The position numbers and the translations under genes are program-made. From contig NZ_CP020892.1 in NCBI RefSeq assembly GCF_002163625.1, positions 4,340,001 to 4,404,000 of the forward strand: a DNA stretch of 64,000 nucleotides, written 5' to 3'. Position 1 is the first letter of the stretch. Each line of letters starts with the position of its first letter. Shown here one piece after another: positions 56,658-64,000 of the stretch. The notes beneath the pieces were generated by a model. The model was not told the origin of the DNA, ran no database searches, and saw only the letters and a list, made by a program, of their open reading frames with translations. This DNA is from Pseudomonas sp. M30-35 (lineage in GTDB: Bacteria; Pseudomonadota; Gammaproteobacteria; Pseudomonadales; Pseudomonadaceae).

Positions 56658-57476
56658 TTACGACTGTGTAGTAGGCGTCGCTGGAGTTGCTGCCGGTGTA
56701 GCCGCTGCTGGCGCAGCAGGTGTGGCCGGTGTAGCGGTAGCTGCGGGTTTAGCTGCAGTTGGTTTGGCTGCTGGCTTAGCCGCTGGCTTGCGCACTGCTG
56801 GCTTCTTTGCCGCTGGTTTGGCAACCGGCTTAGCAGCAGGTTTTGCAGCGGTTTTAACCGCAGGCTTAGGCGCAGGTTTCGCAGCTGCTTTAACGGCCGG
56901 TTTAGCAGCAGGCTTAGCCACAGCTTTTGCCGCAGGCTTGGCTGCCGCCTTGGCGACTGGCTTTTTCGCCGCAGGTTTAGCCGCTGCTTTTGGTGCTGGC
57001 TTAGCCGCAGTTTTAGGCGCAGGTTTGGCCGCAGGCTTAACCGATTTAACCGAAACGCCGGTGAGCTTTTCGATTTGCTTGGTCAGGCTTTCAACTTTTG
57101 CGTTAAGCGCTTTCACTTCATTGCGGCTCGGAACACCAAGACGCGAAATAGCATTGTTCAAACGCTTGTCAAAAGCCTCTTCCAGCTCGCCCCACTTGCC
57201 AATTGCCCGGCCACGTACTTCGTCGACTTTCGACTTGGCAGAACCTACACGTGAGTCAACGGAAGATTTAGCAGCACCCACTTGTTTGTCGACTTCGGTC
57301 TTGGCTTGCTTCTCAGCTTTCTCGCCATCCTTGACCAACGTATCGAACAGCTTAGTGCCGTCCTTGCTGACTTTGGAGTAGGCGCCCAAACCGGCCAGCC
57401 AAATTTGACGAGAGTAACGCTCTACGCCACCGATCCACGAACTAGCTTCTTTTTCGACTTTCTTTTTAACAGCCAT
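56658..57476 (-). CDS. phaF: PHA granule phasin and nucleoid-associated protein PhaF
   Basis: A 272-residue phasin. Residues 1-140 form the granule-binding amphipathic helix and coiled coil (RQIWLAGLGAYSKVSKDG is shared with PhaI). Residues about 145-250 are Lys/Pro/Ala repeats (AAKPA-type), like histone H1, which bind DNA and help share granules between daughter cells. The tail after that is Ala/Thr/Pro-rich. ATG 57476 has GGAGAG and gives MAVKKKVEK. It follows phaI by 10 bases. Confidence 0.95.
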   Translation of the reverse strand: MAVKKKVEKEASSWIGGVERYSRQIWLAGLGAYSKVSKDGTKLFDTLVKDGEKAEKQAKTEVDKQVGAAKSSVDSRVGSAKSKVDEVRGRAIGKWGELEEAFDKRLNNAISRLGVPSRNEVKALNAKVESLTKQIEKLTGVSVKSVKPAAKPAPKTAAKPAPKAAAKPAAKKPVAKAAAKPAAKAVAKPAAKPAVKAAAKPAPKPAVKTAAKPAAKPVAKPAAKKPAVRKPAAKPAAKPTAAKPAATATPATPAAPAAATPAATPATPTTQS

Positions 57477-57486
57477 CCGACTCTCC

Positions 57487-57927
57487 TTATTTGGTACGCG
57501 AGACGTGATCAAGCAAAGCACTCAGCTCATCCAGCTTAGCAGAGAGAACATCGATGTCCTGCTTTGACGGAATACCAATACGGTTCAGAGCGGAGGCAAC
57601 ACGAGTGTCGAACGCCTTCTCGATTTTGTCGAGTTGCAATTCAACTTTGCCTTTAACGCTGCTGACATTACTGCGCACATTGCTTTTCACGCTGTCGATT
57701 TGACTGTTAGCCGCATCAACTTGTTCATCCACAATTTTTTTGCCTTTCTGCTCAACACCTTCACCGGTCTTGATCAGTTCTTTCAAATACTCAACGCCTT
57801 CCTGACCGGCTTTGGCGTATGCGCCCAAACCAGCAAGCCAGATTTTACGCGCATAGATTTTGGCGTCGGTCAGCACAGTGGCGCTGTCTTCGACAACAAC
57901 TTTCTTTTTGATAGCAACTTTTGACAT
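57487..57927 (-). CDS. phaI: PHA granule phasin PhaI
   Basis: A 146-residue phasin that coats PHA granules. It has the same block as PhaF near residue 33 (KIWLAGLGAYAKAGQEG), followed by a heptad-rich coiled coil and GIPSKQDIDVLSAKLDEL, and lacks the Lys-rich DNA tail. The ATG with AGGTG upstream gives MSKVAIKKK; four more residues are possible from the open frame. It leads the phaIF transcript, which PhaD probably activates. Confidence 0.94.
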   Translation of the reverse strand: MSKVAIKKKVVVEDSATVLTDAKIYARKIWLAGLGAYAKAGQEGVEYLKELIKTGEGVEQKGKKIVDEQVDAANSQIDSVKSNVRSNVSSVKGKVELQLDKIEKAFDTRVASALNRIGIPSKQDIDVLSAKLDELSALLDHVSRTK

Positions 57928-58049
57928 GGTGCACCTCACTCAAAATATTTAGAGGAAACGCCCACAAAGTGCAGGCTTGAGACACACCATATCGATGAAA
58001 ATTAGAAACTACATACTAAGAGCTGCAATTAATGCGCAACCCCAAACGG

Positions 58050-58325
58050 CTAGGCGAGATGCTTGTCCAGCACCTGCTCAATCTCGCGCTTGATCGTGCC
58101 GCTCAATGCCGAGAGCATTAAACCAAGGCTGAGTTGCACGCGGACCTGGTCCTCGCCAACCTCAATTCGACCGTCAGCGCCGCTGCGCTTGAATTCGAGC
58201 ACATCACCGTTCCATTGATAACGCACGCCATATTCGTTGGATAAGCGCTCTGCAAGATATTCAGCCTTCTCCCGGGCGCCATCGCGACCCAGTGAATGTG
58301 GCCGTTGAATGTCAATTTTAGCCAT
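58050..58325 (-). CDS. Polyhydroxyalkanoic acid system protein (PHA_gran_rgn)
   Basis: A 91-residue protein of the PHA granule regulatory family: MAKIDIQRPHSLGRDGAREK at the start and RVQLSLGLMLSALSGTIKREIE near the end. It regularly neighbours the phasins in Pseudomonas; its molecular role is not known. The long frame upstream is unlike it and AGGAAG precedes this ATG. It is 122 bases before phaI on the same strand. Confidence 0.88.
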   Translation of the reverse strand: MAKIDIQRPHSLGRDGAREKAEYLAERLSNEYGVRYQWNGDVLEFKRSGADGRIEVGEDQVRVQLSLGLMLSALSGTIKREIEQVLDKHLA

Positions 58326-58440
58326 TGGCTTCCTCGTGACTTTGACCCTAATGGGCCTGACTATAGCAGGCCAATTGGTCGCTCTGCTCGCGGCCATATA
58401 GCGCATGCCAAGACATAAACCATGTCGCGGGTTTAGAATG

Positions 58441-58466
58441 GCGCTCACTATGATTCAAGTGAGCGC
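58441..58466 (+). promoter_or_regulatory. Perfect inverted repeat over the ubiE ribosome site
   Basis: GCGCTCACT-N8-AGTGAGCGC, a 9-base dyad ending 3 bases before the ubiE ATG. The only ribosome-site-like bases (GTGAG) are inside the right arm. It is either an operator at the start of transcription (TAGAAT -10-like at 58434-58439) or an RNA hairpin hiding the ribosome site. Confidence 0.45.
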
Positions 58467-58469
58467 AAC

Positions 58470-59240
58470 ATGAACGATCCGCGCAAGAACAGCGACAGCG
58501 AACCGACCACACACTTTGGCTTTAAAGACGTGCCGGAAAGCCAAAAGGCTGAAAAAGTCGCAGAAGTGTTCCACTCGGTGGCAGCAAAATACGACGTCAT
58601 GAATGACCTGCTTTCTGGCGGCATGCACCGCCTGTGGAAGCGCTTTACCATTGAACTGTCCGGCGTTCGTGTCGGCAACAAGGTGCTCGACATCGCGGGC
58701 GGCACTGGCGACCTCACGCGCCAGTTCTCACGCTTGGTCGGCCCTACTGGCGAAGTGGTCCTGGCGGACATCAATGACTCGATGCTTAAAGTCGGCCGTG
58801 ACCGCCTGCTTGATCGCGGCGTTGCTGGCAACGTCAAATTTGTTCAGGCGGACGCCGAAAAACTGCCATTCCCGGATAACCACTTTGACTGCGTGACCAT
58901 CGCCTTTGGCCTGCGCAACGTGACCCATAAAGAGGACGCTCTGCGTTCGATGTTGCGGGTGCTCAAGCCGGGTGGACGCTTGTTGATTCTGGAGTTCTCC
59001 AAGCCATCAAGCGCCATGCTCTCGAAAATCTACGATCGTTACTCATTCACCTTTATGCCGCTGATGGGCAAGCTGATCACCAATGACTCGGAAAGCTACC
59101 GCTATCTGGCTGAGTCGATCCGCATGCATCCCGATCAAGACACGTTGAAGGCGATGATGGTCGATGCCGGTTTTGAGCGCACCACGTACCACAACATGAC
59201 CGGTGGTATTGTCGCGCTGCACCGGGGTATCAAACCCTGA
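58470..59240 (+). CDS. ubiE: Ubiquinone/menaquinone C-methyltransferase UbiE
   Basis: A 256-residue SAM-dependent enzyme that C-methylates the benzoquinol ring in ubiquinone synthesis. Motif [13 protein letters not shown], motif [13 protein letters not shown], and the UbiE signatures [17 protein letters not shown] and [15 protein letters not shown] are present. It heads ubiE-ubiJ-ubiB; the next start overlaps its stop. A dyad lies directly in front of the start codon. Confidence 0.97.
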   Translation: MNDPRKNSDSEPTTHFGFKDVPESQKAEKVAEVFHSVAAKYDVMNDLLSGGMHRLWKRFTIELSGVRVGNKVLDIAGGTGDLTRQFSRLVGPTGEVVLADINDSMLKVGRDRLLDRGVAGNVKFVQADAEKLPFPDNHFDCVTIAFGLRNVTHKEDALRSMLRVLKPGGRLLILEFSKPSSAMLSKIYDRYSFTFMPLMGKLITNDSESYRYLAESIRMHPDQDTLKAMMVDAGFERTTYHNMTGGIVALHRGIKP

Positions 59241-59857
59241 TGTTGCTGAGTGGGCTACTGGCTGGTGTTGAAGCCGGCCTCAACCGGGTGCTGGCGCTGG
59301 ACAGCACTGCTCTGCCGCGTCTTGAGCCTCTGGCTGGCAAGGTGATCGCAGTTGACTGTCAGGCGCCAGCATTGAGCCTGTTCATCATGCCCGACGGTGA
59401 AGGACTGATGCTTGCCGCCCACTGGGAAGGTGACGTTGATTGCCGGTTACGTGCGCCCGCATCCAGTTTGATTCGCCTGGCCACCAGCAGCGATAAAACA
59501 GCGGTGCTGCACAGCCCGGAAGTTGAGCTCGAAGGCGACAGCGCAGTATTGCTCGACCTTAGCGCCGTACTTCAAGACCTCGAACTCGACTGGGAATACG
59601 AACTGTCACGCTGGCTCGGTCCAGTCGGCAGCCAACTCCTGGGTAGCCACCTGCGCAGCCGCGCTAGCTGGACTTCGCAAACACTCGATACCTTGCGTTT
59701 GAACCTCGCCGATTATCTCAGCGAAGAATCACGCACCCTGGTTGGACAACGTGAAGCCAATGCACGCTTCACTGAACTGGATGACCTCAAGTTAGCCCTC
59801 GACCGTCTCGATGCGCGCATCGAACGTCTCGCCCAACGTAGTAAGCCCAAAGAATGA
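59240..59857 (+). CDS. ubiJ: Ubiquinone biosynthesis accessory factor UbiJ
   Basis: A 205-residue SCP2-domain protein that binds hydrophobic intermediates in the Ubi complex. The SCP2 fold covers about residues 12-115 ([20 protein letters not shown]). A C-terminal coiled coil follows ([20 protein letters not shown]). It is between ubiE and ubiB as in E. coli, and overlaps both by 1 and 4 bases. Confidence 0.94.
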   Translation: MLLSGLLAGVEAGLNRVLALDSTALPRLEPLAGKVIAVDCQAPALSLFIMPDGEGLMLAAHWEGDVDCRLRAPASSLIRLATSSDKTAVLHSPEVELEGDSAVLLDLSAVLQDLELDWEYELSRWLGPVGSQLLGSHLRSRASWTSQTLDTLRLNLADYLSEESRTLVGQREANARFTELDDLKLALDRLDARIERLAQRSKPKE

Positions 59858-61440
59858 AGCTGCTCGCCGTACGTCGCTTGTTTCGAATTCTGCGTGTAAT
59901 CATCCGCTATCAGCTTGATGACTTACTCTTTGCCTTACCGTTGCCGCTGTGGCTGCGCGTGCTCAGCTATGCCCTGCCGTGGCGATGGTTACCGCGCAAG
60001 GACTTGGGTCTAAGCCGCGGTGAGCGCTTACGCTTATCCCTTGAAGAACTCGGGCCAATTTTCATCAAGTTTGGCCAGCTGCTCTCCACCCGCCGCGACC
60101 TGATGCCGCTCGACGTCGCCGATGAGCTGACCAAGCTGCAAGATCAAGTACCACCGTTCGATCCTGCGCATTCCCTGGCACTTATCGAAGAGCAGCTCGG
60201 CGCCAAGGTAGCCGACACCTTTGCCCGTTTTGATCCACAGCCACTGGCATCCGCTTCAGTGGCTCAGGTTCACGCAGCTCGGCTGAAAACCGGTGAAGAA
60301 GTGGTGATCAAGGTAATCCGCCCCGGCCTCAAACCGGTGATTCGCCAAGATATCGCCTGGTTGTTCATCATCGCCAAGGTTGCTGAGAAAGCGTCTGCTG
60401 ATGCTCGACGCTTGCGCCCGGTAGAAGTGGTTAGCGATTACGAGAAAACTATTTACGACGAATTGGATCTGCTGCGCGAAGCCGCGAATGCGAGTCAGCT
60501 GCGACGTAACTTTGAAGGTTCGCCCCTGCTTTATGTGCCGCAAATCTACTGGGATTATTGCCGCCCGAAAGTGCTGGTCATGGAGCGCATATACGGCATC
60601 CCTGTGACCGACCTGGCGACGTTGGCTGACCAACGCACGGACATGAAGCTTCTGGCTGAGCGTGGGGTAGAGATTTTCTTTACTCAGGTGTTCGACCACA
60701 GTTTTTTCCACGCCGACATGCACCCCGGCAATATCTTCGTCAGCACCAGCCAACCCTGGAACCCAAAGTACATTGCTATCGATTGCGGCATCATTGGCAG
60801 CCTGACCCCAGAGGATCAGGACTATTTGGCGCGTAATCTGCTGGCATTCTTCAAGCGTGACTATCGCCGCGTCGCACAATTGCACATCGACTCAGGCTGG
60901 GTTCCCGCGCAAACCAAGGTCAATGATTTCGAGGCGGCAATCCGCACCGTCTGCGAGCCTATTTTCGAGCGACCACTCAAGGATATTTCCTTCGGTCAGC
61001 TGTTGATGCGCCTGTTCCAGACCGCACGACGCTTCAATATGGAAGTCCAGCCGCAGTTGGTGCTGCTGCAAAAGACCTTGCTCAACATTGAAGGTCTCGG
61101 TCGCCAGCTTTACCCAGACCTTGACTTGTGGAGCACCGCCCAGCCATTTTTAGAGCGCTGGATGCGTGAGCGAATCAGCCCGCTGCATTTGCTACGCAAT
61201 CTGCAACAACAAGCAGAGCAGGTGCCGCACCTGTCGCAGATTGCCCGCGATACACTGGAGAAGCTCAACCAGCAGCAACTTACCGTTAAAACGGTCGAGC
61301 CAAGCCATACGTGGCCCACTCGTCTGCTCGGTGGCGTACTGATTGCTGGCGCGGTTAACCAGGGTTTGCTGCTTGATCTGATCGCATGGCCGGTCTGGAC
61401 AATGCTCGTGGCAGGTATTTATCTGGTACTGCGCCGATAG
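59854..61440 (+). CDS. ubiB: Ubiquinone biosynthesis kinase-like protein UbiB
   Basis: A 528-residue atypical kinase/ATPase of the ABC1/ADCK family needed for ubiquinone synthesis. The Ala-rich loop [12 protein letters not shown], the ATP lysine in [20 protein letters not shown] (catalytic loop) and IDCGIIGSL (DFG-like) are present. Two C-terminal hydrophobic helices anchor it in the membrane. Last of the ubi genes; hisI begins 63 bases later. Confidence 0.95.
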   Translation: MKLLAVRRLFRILRVIIRYQLDDLLFALPLPLWLRVLSYALPWRWLPRKDLGLSRGERLRLSLEELGPIFIKFGQLLSTRRDLMPLDVADELTKLQDQVPPFDPAHSLALIEEQLGAKVADTFARFDPQPLASASVAQVHAARLKTGEEVVIKVIRPGLKPVIRQDIAWLFIIAKVAEKASADARRLRPVEVVSDYEKTIYDELDLLREAANASQLRRNFEGSPLLYVPQIYWDYCRPKVLVMERIYGIPVTDLATLADQRTDMKLLAERGVEIFFTQVFDHSFFHADMHPGNIFVSTSQPWNPKYIAIDCGIIGSLTPEDQDYLARNLLAFFKRDYRRVAQLHIDSGWVPAQTKVNDFEAAIRTVCEPIFERPLKDISFGQLLMRLFQTARRFNMEVQPQLVLLQKTLLNIEGLGRQLYPDLDLWSTAQPFLERWMRERISPLHLLRNLQQQAEQVPHLSQIARDTLEKLNQQQLTVKTVEPSHTWPTRLLGGVLIAGAVNQGLLLDLIAWPVWTMLVAGIYLVLRR

Positions 61441-61502
61441 CCACGCCCGAGCCGTACTGGCAAACTAGAGACTCGAAAAGCCCGAATTGGGCGGAATCTG
61501 CA

Positions 61503-61904
61503 ATGAACGATTGGCTTGATGAAATAAATTGGAACAGCGATGGTTTGGTTCCGGCGATTGCTCAGGATCATCAAAGTGGCCGTATCCTGATGATGGCCTG
61601 GATGAACCGTGAGGCACTGGCTCTGACCGCCAGCGAGAACCGCGCCATTTACTGGTCACGCTCGCGTGGCAAACTGTGGCGCAAAGGCGAGGAATCCGGT
61701 CACGTACAAAAGCTCCATGAGCTGCGTCTGGATTGCGATGCCGATGTGATCATTCTCAAAGTCGAGCAGCTCGGCGGAATCGCTTGCCATACTGGGCGTG
61801 AAAGCTGCTTCTATCGCGTATTTGAAAATGGCGCGTGGAAAACAGTCGACGCGGTCATCAAAGACCCAAAAGCAATCTATGCCGAAGGACACAGCCATGA
61901 CTGA
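61503..61904 (+). CDS. hisI: Phosphoribosyl-AMP cyclohydrolase
   Basis: A 133-residue enzyme of histidine biosynthesis, step 3. The zinc and magnesium motif [14 protein letters not shown], the second cysteine pair in [10 protein letters not shown], and [14 protein letters not shown] are intact. The frame opens 39 codons upstream inside ubiB; ATG 61503 gives the usual [10 protein letters not shown]. As in other pseudomonads it is separate from hisE, which starts 8 bases before its end. Confidence 0.96.
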   Translation: MNDWLDEINWNSDGLVPAIAQDHQSGRILMMAWMNREALALTASENRAIYWSRSRGKLWRKGEESGHVQKLHELRLDCDADVIILKVEQLGGIACHTGRESCFYRVFENGAWKTVDAVIKDPKAIYAEGHSHD

Positions 61905-62229
61905 CACCCTGACCCGCCTGGCTGAAGTACTTGAGTCGCGCAAAGGCGCGGCGGCAGATTCCTCGTATGTAGCAAGCCTGTATGACAAAGGTTTAAACAA
62001 GATTTTAGAGAAAGTCGGCGAAGAATCAGTTGAAACCATCCTCGCCGCGAAGGATGCTGCCATCAGTGGCGATTGCAGCGACGTAATTTACGAAACAGCC
62101 GATCTGTGGTTTCACAGCATGGTTATGCTTGCCGCCCTTGGGCAACACCCTCAAGCTGTGCTGGACGAATTGGATCGACGCTTTGGATTGTCTGGACACG
62201 CAGAAAAAGCTGCACGTTCAGAGTCCTAA
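61897..62229 (+). CDS. hisE: Phosphoribosyl-ATP diphosphatase
   Basis: A 110-residue MazG-like enzyme, step 2 of histidine synthesis. The EExxE/ExxD region is [19 protein letters not shown] and [14 protein letters not shown]. The chosen ATG overlaps the end of hisI by 8 bases and gives [16 protein letters not shown]; the longer frame is rejected. It continues into tatA with 26 bases between, an operon layout recalled from other Pseudomonas. Confidence 0.96.
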   Translation: MTDTLTRLAEVLESRKGAAADSSYVASLYDKGLNKILEKVGEESVETILAAKDAAISGDCSDVIYETADLWFHSMVMLAALGQHPQAVLDELDRRFGLSGHAEKAARSES

Positions 62230-62255
62230 ACCTTATTTAAATCGGAGTAAACATC

Positions 62256-62489
62256 ATGGGTTTCGGTGGAATTAGCATTTGGCAGCTTCTGATTATCCTG
62301 CTGATCGTAGTCATGTTGTTCGGCACCAAGCGCTTGAAAGGTGTCGGTTCTGACCTCGGCGATGCAATCAAAGGGTTCCGTAAGTCGATGGGCAATGAAG
62401 ACGCGGACAAACCGCCGGTTGAGGACGAAAAAGGCCAGACCTTTGACGCTCAGGCGCGCAAGGTTGAAGACCCAACCAAGAAAGACTAA
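62256..62489 (+). CDS. tatA: Twin-arginine translocase subunit TatA
   Basis: A 77-residue protein with one N-terminal transmembrane helix ([21 protein letters not shown]), the conserved FG before an amphipathic helix ([17 protein letters not shown]), and a charged tail. It forms the pore for folded twin-arginine substrates. First of tatABC. The 131-base gap to tatB has no recognised terminator. Confidence 0.95.
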   Translation: MGFGGISIWQLLIILLIVVMLFGTKRLKGVGSDLGDAIKGFRKSMGNEDADKPPVEDEKGQTFDAQARKVEDPTKKD

Positions 62490-62620
62490 GTATTCTTTAG
62501 TCAGCTCGCTTGATCCAAACGGCCCGCCCGGATGCCGCGCAGCACTAATGCGTAGCATCTGCTGGCTGCTCACCCGCTCTCCAGCAGGTCCTGTGTTACA
62601 GGTCCAAAGAGTCAGCTCTC

Positions 62621-63079
62621 ATGTTTGATATCGGTTTCACTGAACTGCTTTTGTGCGGACTTGTTGCACTGGTCGTGCTCGGCCCCGAGCGTTTGCCGGG
62701 CGCAGTACGTACAGCGGGCTTATGGATTGGCCGGATCAAACGCAGCTTCAACGCAATCAAAGCTGATGTTGAGCGCGAAATTGGCGCGGATGAAATTCGT
62801 CGCCAATTACACAATGAGCAGATTCTCGAGCTTGAGCGCGAAATGAAGGCGATGAAGAACGACATTCTCGCCCCAGGCAAAAGCTCAACTAAACCCACCG
62901 CCGAAACACCGCAAACGGCCACTGCCGTTGAGCCAAGCGACGCGGCTCCAGCACCCTTTGGCGAGACCCCGAGCGCAGCGCCCGAGCCAAGTTCGCCGAG
63001 TGAACCCTTGCCCGCAGCCACTCCCTCAGCCACAGAGCCCAGCACTGCTGCCAGCCAGGATAAAGCCCAACAACCATGA
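62621..63079 (+). CDS. tatB: Twin-arginine translocase subunit TatB
   Basis: A 152-residue protein: one helix ([20 protein letters not shown]) with the TatB-specific PERLP after it, a long amphipathic helix ([18 protein letters not shown]), then a low-complexity Pro/Ala/Ser/Glu tail. It forms the receptor with TatC. The stop overlaps the tatC start by 4 bases. Confidence 0.95.
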   Translation: MFDIGFTELLLCGLVALVVLGPERLPGAVRTAGLWIGRIKRSFNAIKADVEREIGADEIRRQLHNEQILELEREMKAMKNDILAPGKSSTKPTAETPQTATAVEPSDAAPAPFGETPSAAPEPSSPSEPLPAATPSATEPSTAASQDKAQQP

Positions 63080-63882
63080 GCCGATTACCTGATCAAGACG
63101 ATGAGATGCCACTCGTCTCGCACCTGACCGAACTGCGCACTCGCCTCCTGCGCTGCGTGGTTGCGATATTCATCCTTTTCGCTGGACTGTTTTACTTCTC
63201 GCAAGATATCTACGCGCTGGTGGCCGCACCGCTGCGCACCTACTTACCAGTTGGCGCGACGATGATCGCAACTGGGGTGGCGTCGCCGTTCCTGACACCG
63301 TTCAAGCTGACCCTGATGGTCGCACTGTTCCTCGCGATCCCGGTGATCCTGCATCAGATTTGGGGCTTTATTGCGCCCGGTCTGTACAAGCACGAAAAAC
63401 GCATTGCTGTGCCGTTGCTGATTTCCAGCATCTTACTGTTCTACGGCGGTATGGCGTTCGCCTACTTCGTGGTCTTCCCGATCATGTTTGGCTTCTTCGC
63501 CAGCGTCACCCCGGAAGGGGTCGAGATGATGACGGACATAGGCCAGTACCTCGACTTTGTATTGACCCTGTTCTTCGCTTTCGGCGTAGCCTTCGAGATT
63601 CCGGTCGCGACCTTCCTGCTGATCTGGGTTGGCATTGTTGATGTGCCGACCCTGCGCAAAGGGCGGCCCTATGTGGTGGTCGGCTGCTTTGCTATCGGCA
63701 TGGTTCTGACGCCGCCCGACATTTTCTCGCAAACCTTGCTCGCCGTGCCCATGTGGATGCTGTTTGAAGCAGGCCTGCTCTGCGGCGCGATGGTTAAGCG
63801 CCGCGGGGAACAAGAAGCCGAAGAACAAGCCCCCAGCGAAGCAAACGATGAAGCGGACCAGCCGCCTGCTACCAAACCGTGA
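63076..63882 (+). CDS. tatC: Twin-arginine translocase subunit TatC
   Basis: A 268-residue inner-membrane protein with six helices that recognises the twin-arginine signal. The N-terminal [18 protein letters not shown] is the signal-binding part; [12 protein letters not shown] and VFPIMFGFF are further signatures. The acidic C-terminal tail is low complexity. Its stop overlaps the GTG of rsmE. Confidence 0.96.
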   Translation: MSRLPDQDDEMPLVSHLTELRTRLLRCVVAIFILFAGLFYFSQDIYALVAAPLRTYLPVGATMIATGVASPFLTPFKLTLMVALFLAIPVILHQIWGFIAPGLYKHEKRIAVPLLISSILLFYGGMAFAYFVVFPIMFGFFASVTPEGVEMMTDIGQYLDFVLTLFFAFGVAFEIPVATFLLIWVGIVDVPTLRKGRPYVVVGCFAIGMVLTPPDIFSQTLLAVPMWMLFEAGLLCGAMVKRRGEQEAEEQAPSEANDEADQPPATKP

Positions 63883-64000
63883 ACCTGCTGCTACTCGAAG
63901 ACAGCGATTGTATTAGCGCCGACCAGGCCATTCTCAGCGGCCGGCGACTCAAGCACATGCAGGAAGTGCATCGCGCCGAGGCCGGTGACACGCTGCGTGT
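63879..64000 (+). CDS. rsmE: 16S rRNA m3U1498 methyltransferase RsmE, 3'-truncated
   Basis: Only the first 40 codons are in the window; no stop is reached. GTG overlaps the tatC stop (GTGA). The translation starts [15 protein letters not shown] and continues [20 protein letters not shown], the N-terminal PUA-like domain of RsmE, the SPOUT-class enzyme that methylates U1498 of 16S rRNA. Gene order tatC-rsmE matches P. aeruginosa as recalled. The short length limits confidence. Confidence 0.85.
   Translation, partial: MNLLLLEDSDCISADQAILSGRRLKHMQEVHRAEAGDTLR

Noticed and set aside
56740..57040. Short tandem repeats that might suggest a CRISPR-like array
   Set aside because: The units are irregular AAKPA-type codons of the phaF DNA-binding tail, with no constant repeat and no unique spacers.
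56722..57381. 219-codon Gly/Ala/Leu-rich plus-strand frame opposite phaF
   Set aside because: It mirrors the Lys/Ala/Pro repeat codons of phaF; low complexity explains the long open frame.

Overview
The window is a stretch of gammaproteobacterial chromosome, almost certainly Pseudomonas in the broad sense. The pointers are a medium-chain polyhydroxyalkanoate (PHA) locus phaC1-phaZ-phaC2-phaD with divergent phaF/phaI, the pilMNOPQ-aroK-aroB-damX-gltB-gltD block, and a gene order from usp and orphan parA through hemE to tatABC-rsmE that, from memory, follows the PA5027-PA5071 region of P. aeruginosa. No tRNA, rRNA, insertion sequence, phage gene or CRISPR array was seen. The species is not resolved.

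Layout. 1-3113: the 3' part of an SLC13-type transporter, trxC, a hotdog thioesterase and a double-domain universal stress protein with a candidate Anr-type promoter. 3170-3943: a convergent orphan ParA ATPase. 4226-21131: nineteen tightly packed, mostly overlapping plus-strand genes forming an aryl polyene (APE) pigment cluster, followed by a lipoprotein of unknown role. 22387-38023: a long minus-strand run with hemE, gltDB, a DamX-like SPOR protein, aroB, aroK and pilQPONM. 38208-40685: divergent penicillin-binding protein 1a. 40774-43255: minus-strand malic enzyme, a secreted nuclease and rpmE. 43422-50895: priA, argS, a SPOR protein, hslVU behind an excellent heat-shock promoter, and a DUF971 protein. 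51236-58325: the PHA locus. 58470-64000: ubiE-ubiJ-ubiB, hisI-hisE, tatABC and the start of rsmE.

The APE cluster is the main accessory element. It lies between parA and hemE, two otherwise conserved neighbours. An aromatic amino acid ammonia-lyase should supply the aryl starter. A ligase-dehydratase fusion loads it on one of two acyl carrier proteins. KS/CLF, KR and DH enzymes extend and reduce the polyene. A glycosyltransferase and two acyltransferases probably attach it to a lipid. A LolA-like protein, an MMPL exporter and a DUF3261 lipoprotein probably move it to the outer membrane. Two tailoring genes, a flavoprotein carrying the halogenase WxWxIP signature and a SAM methyltransferase, sit between the exporter and the lipoprotein gene, so the pigment may be halogenated and methylated.

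Regulatory sequences read directly from the DNA include a sigma-32-type promoter for hslVU, a sigma-54-type promoter and a Crc/Hfq-type motif at phaC1, an Anr-type site at usp, dyads in front of gltB and ubiE, an intrinsic terminator buried in the start of the nuclease gene after rpmE, and a two-copy intergenic hairpin repeat with compensatory base changes.
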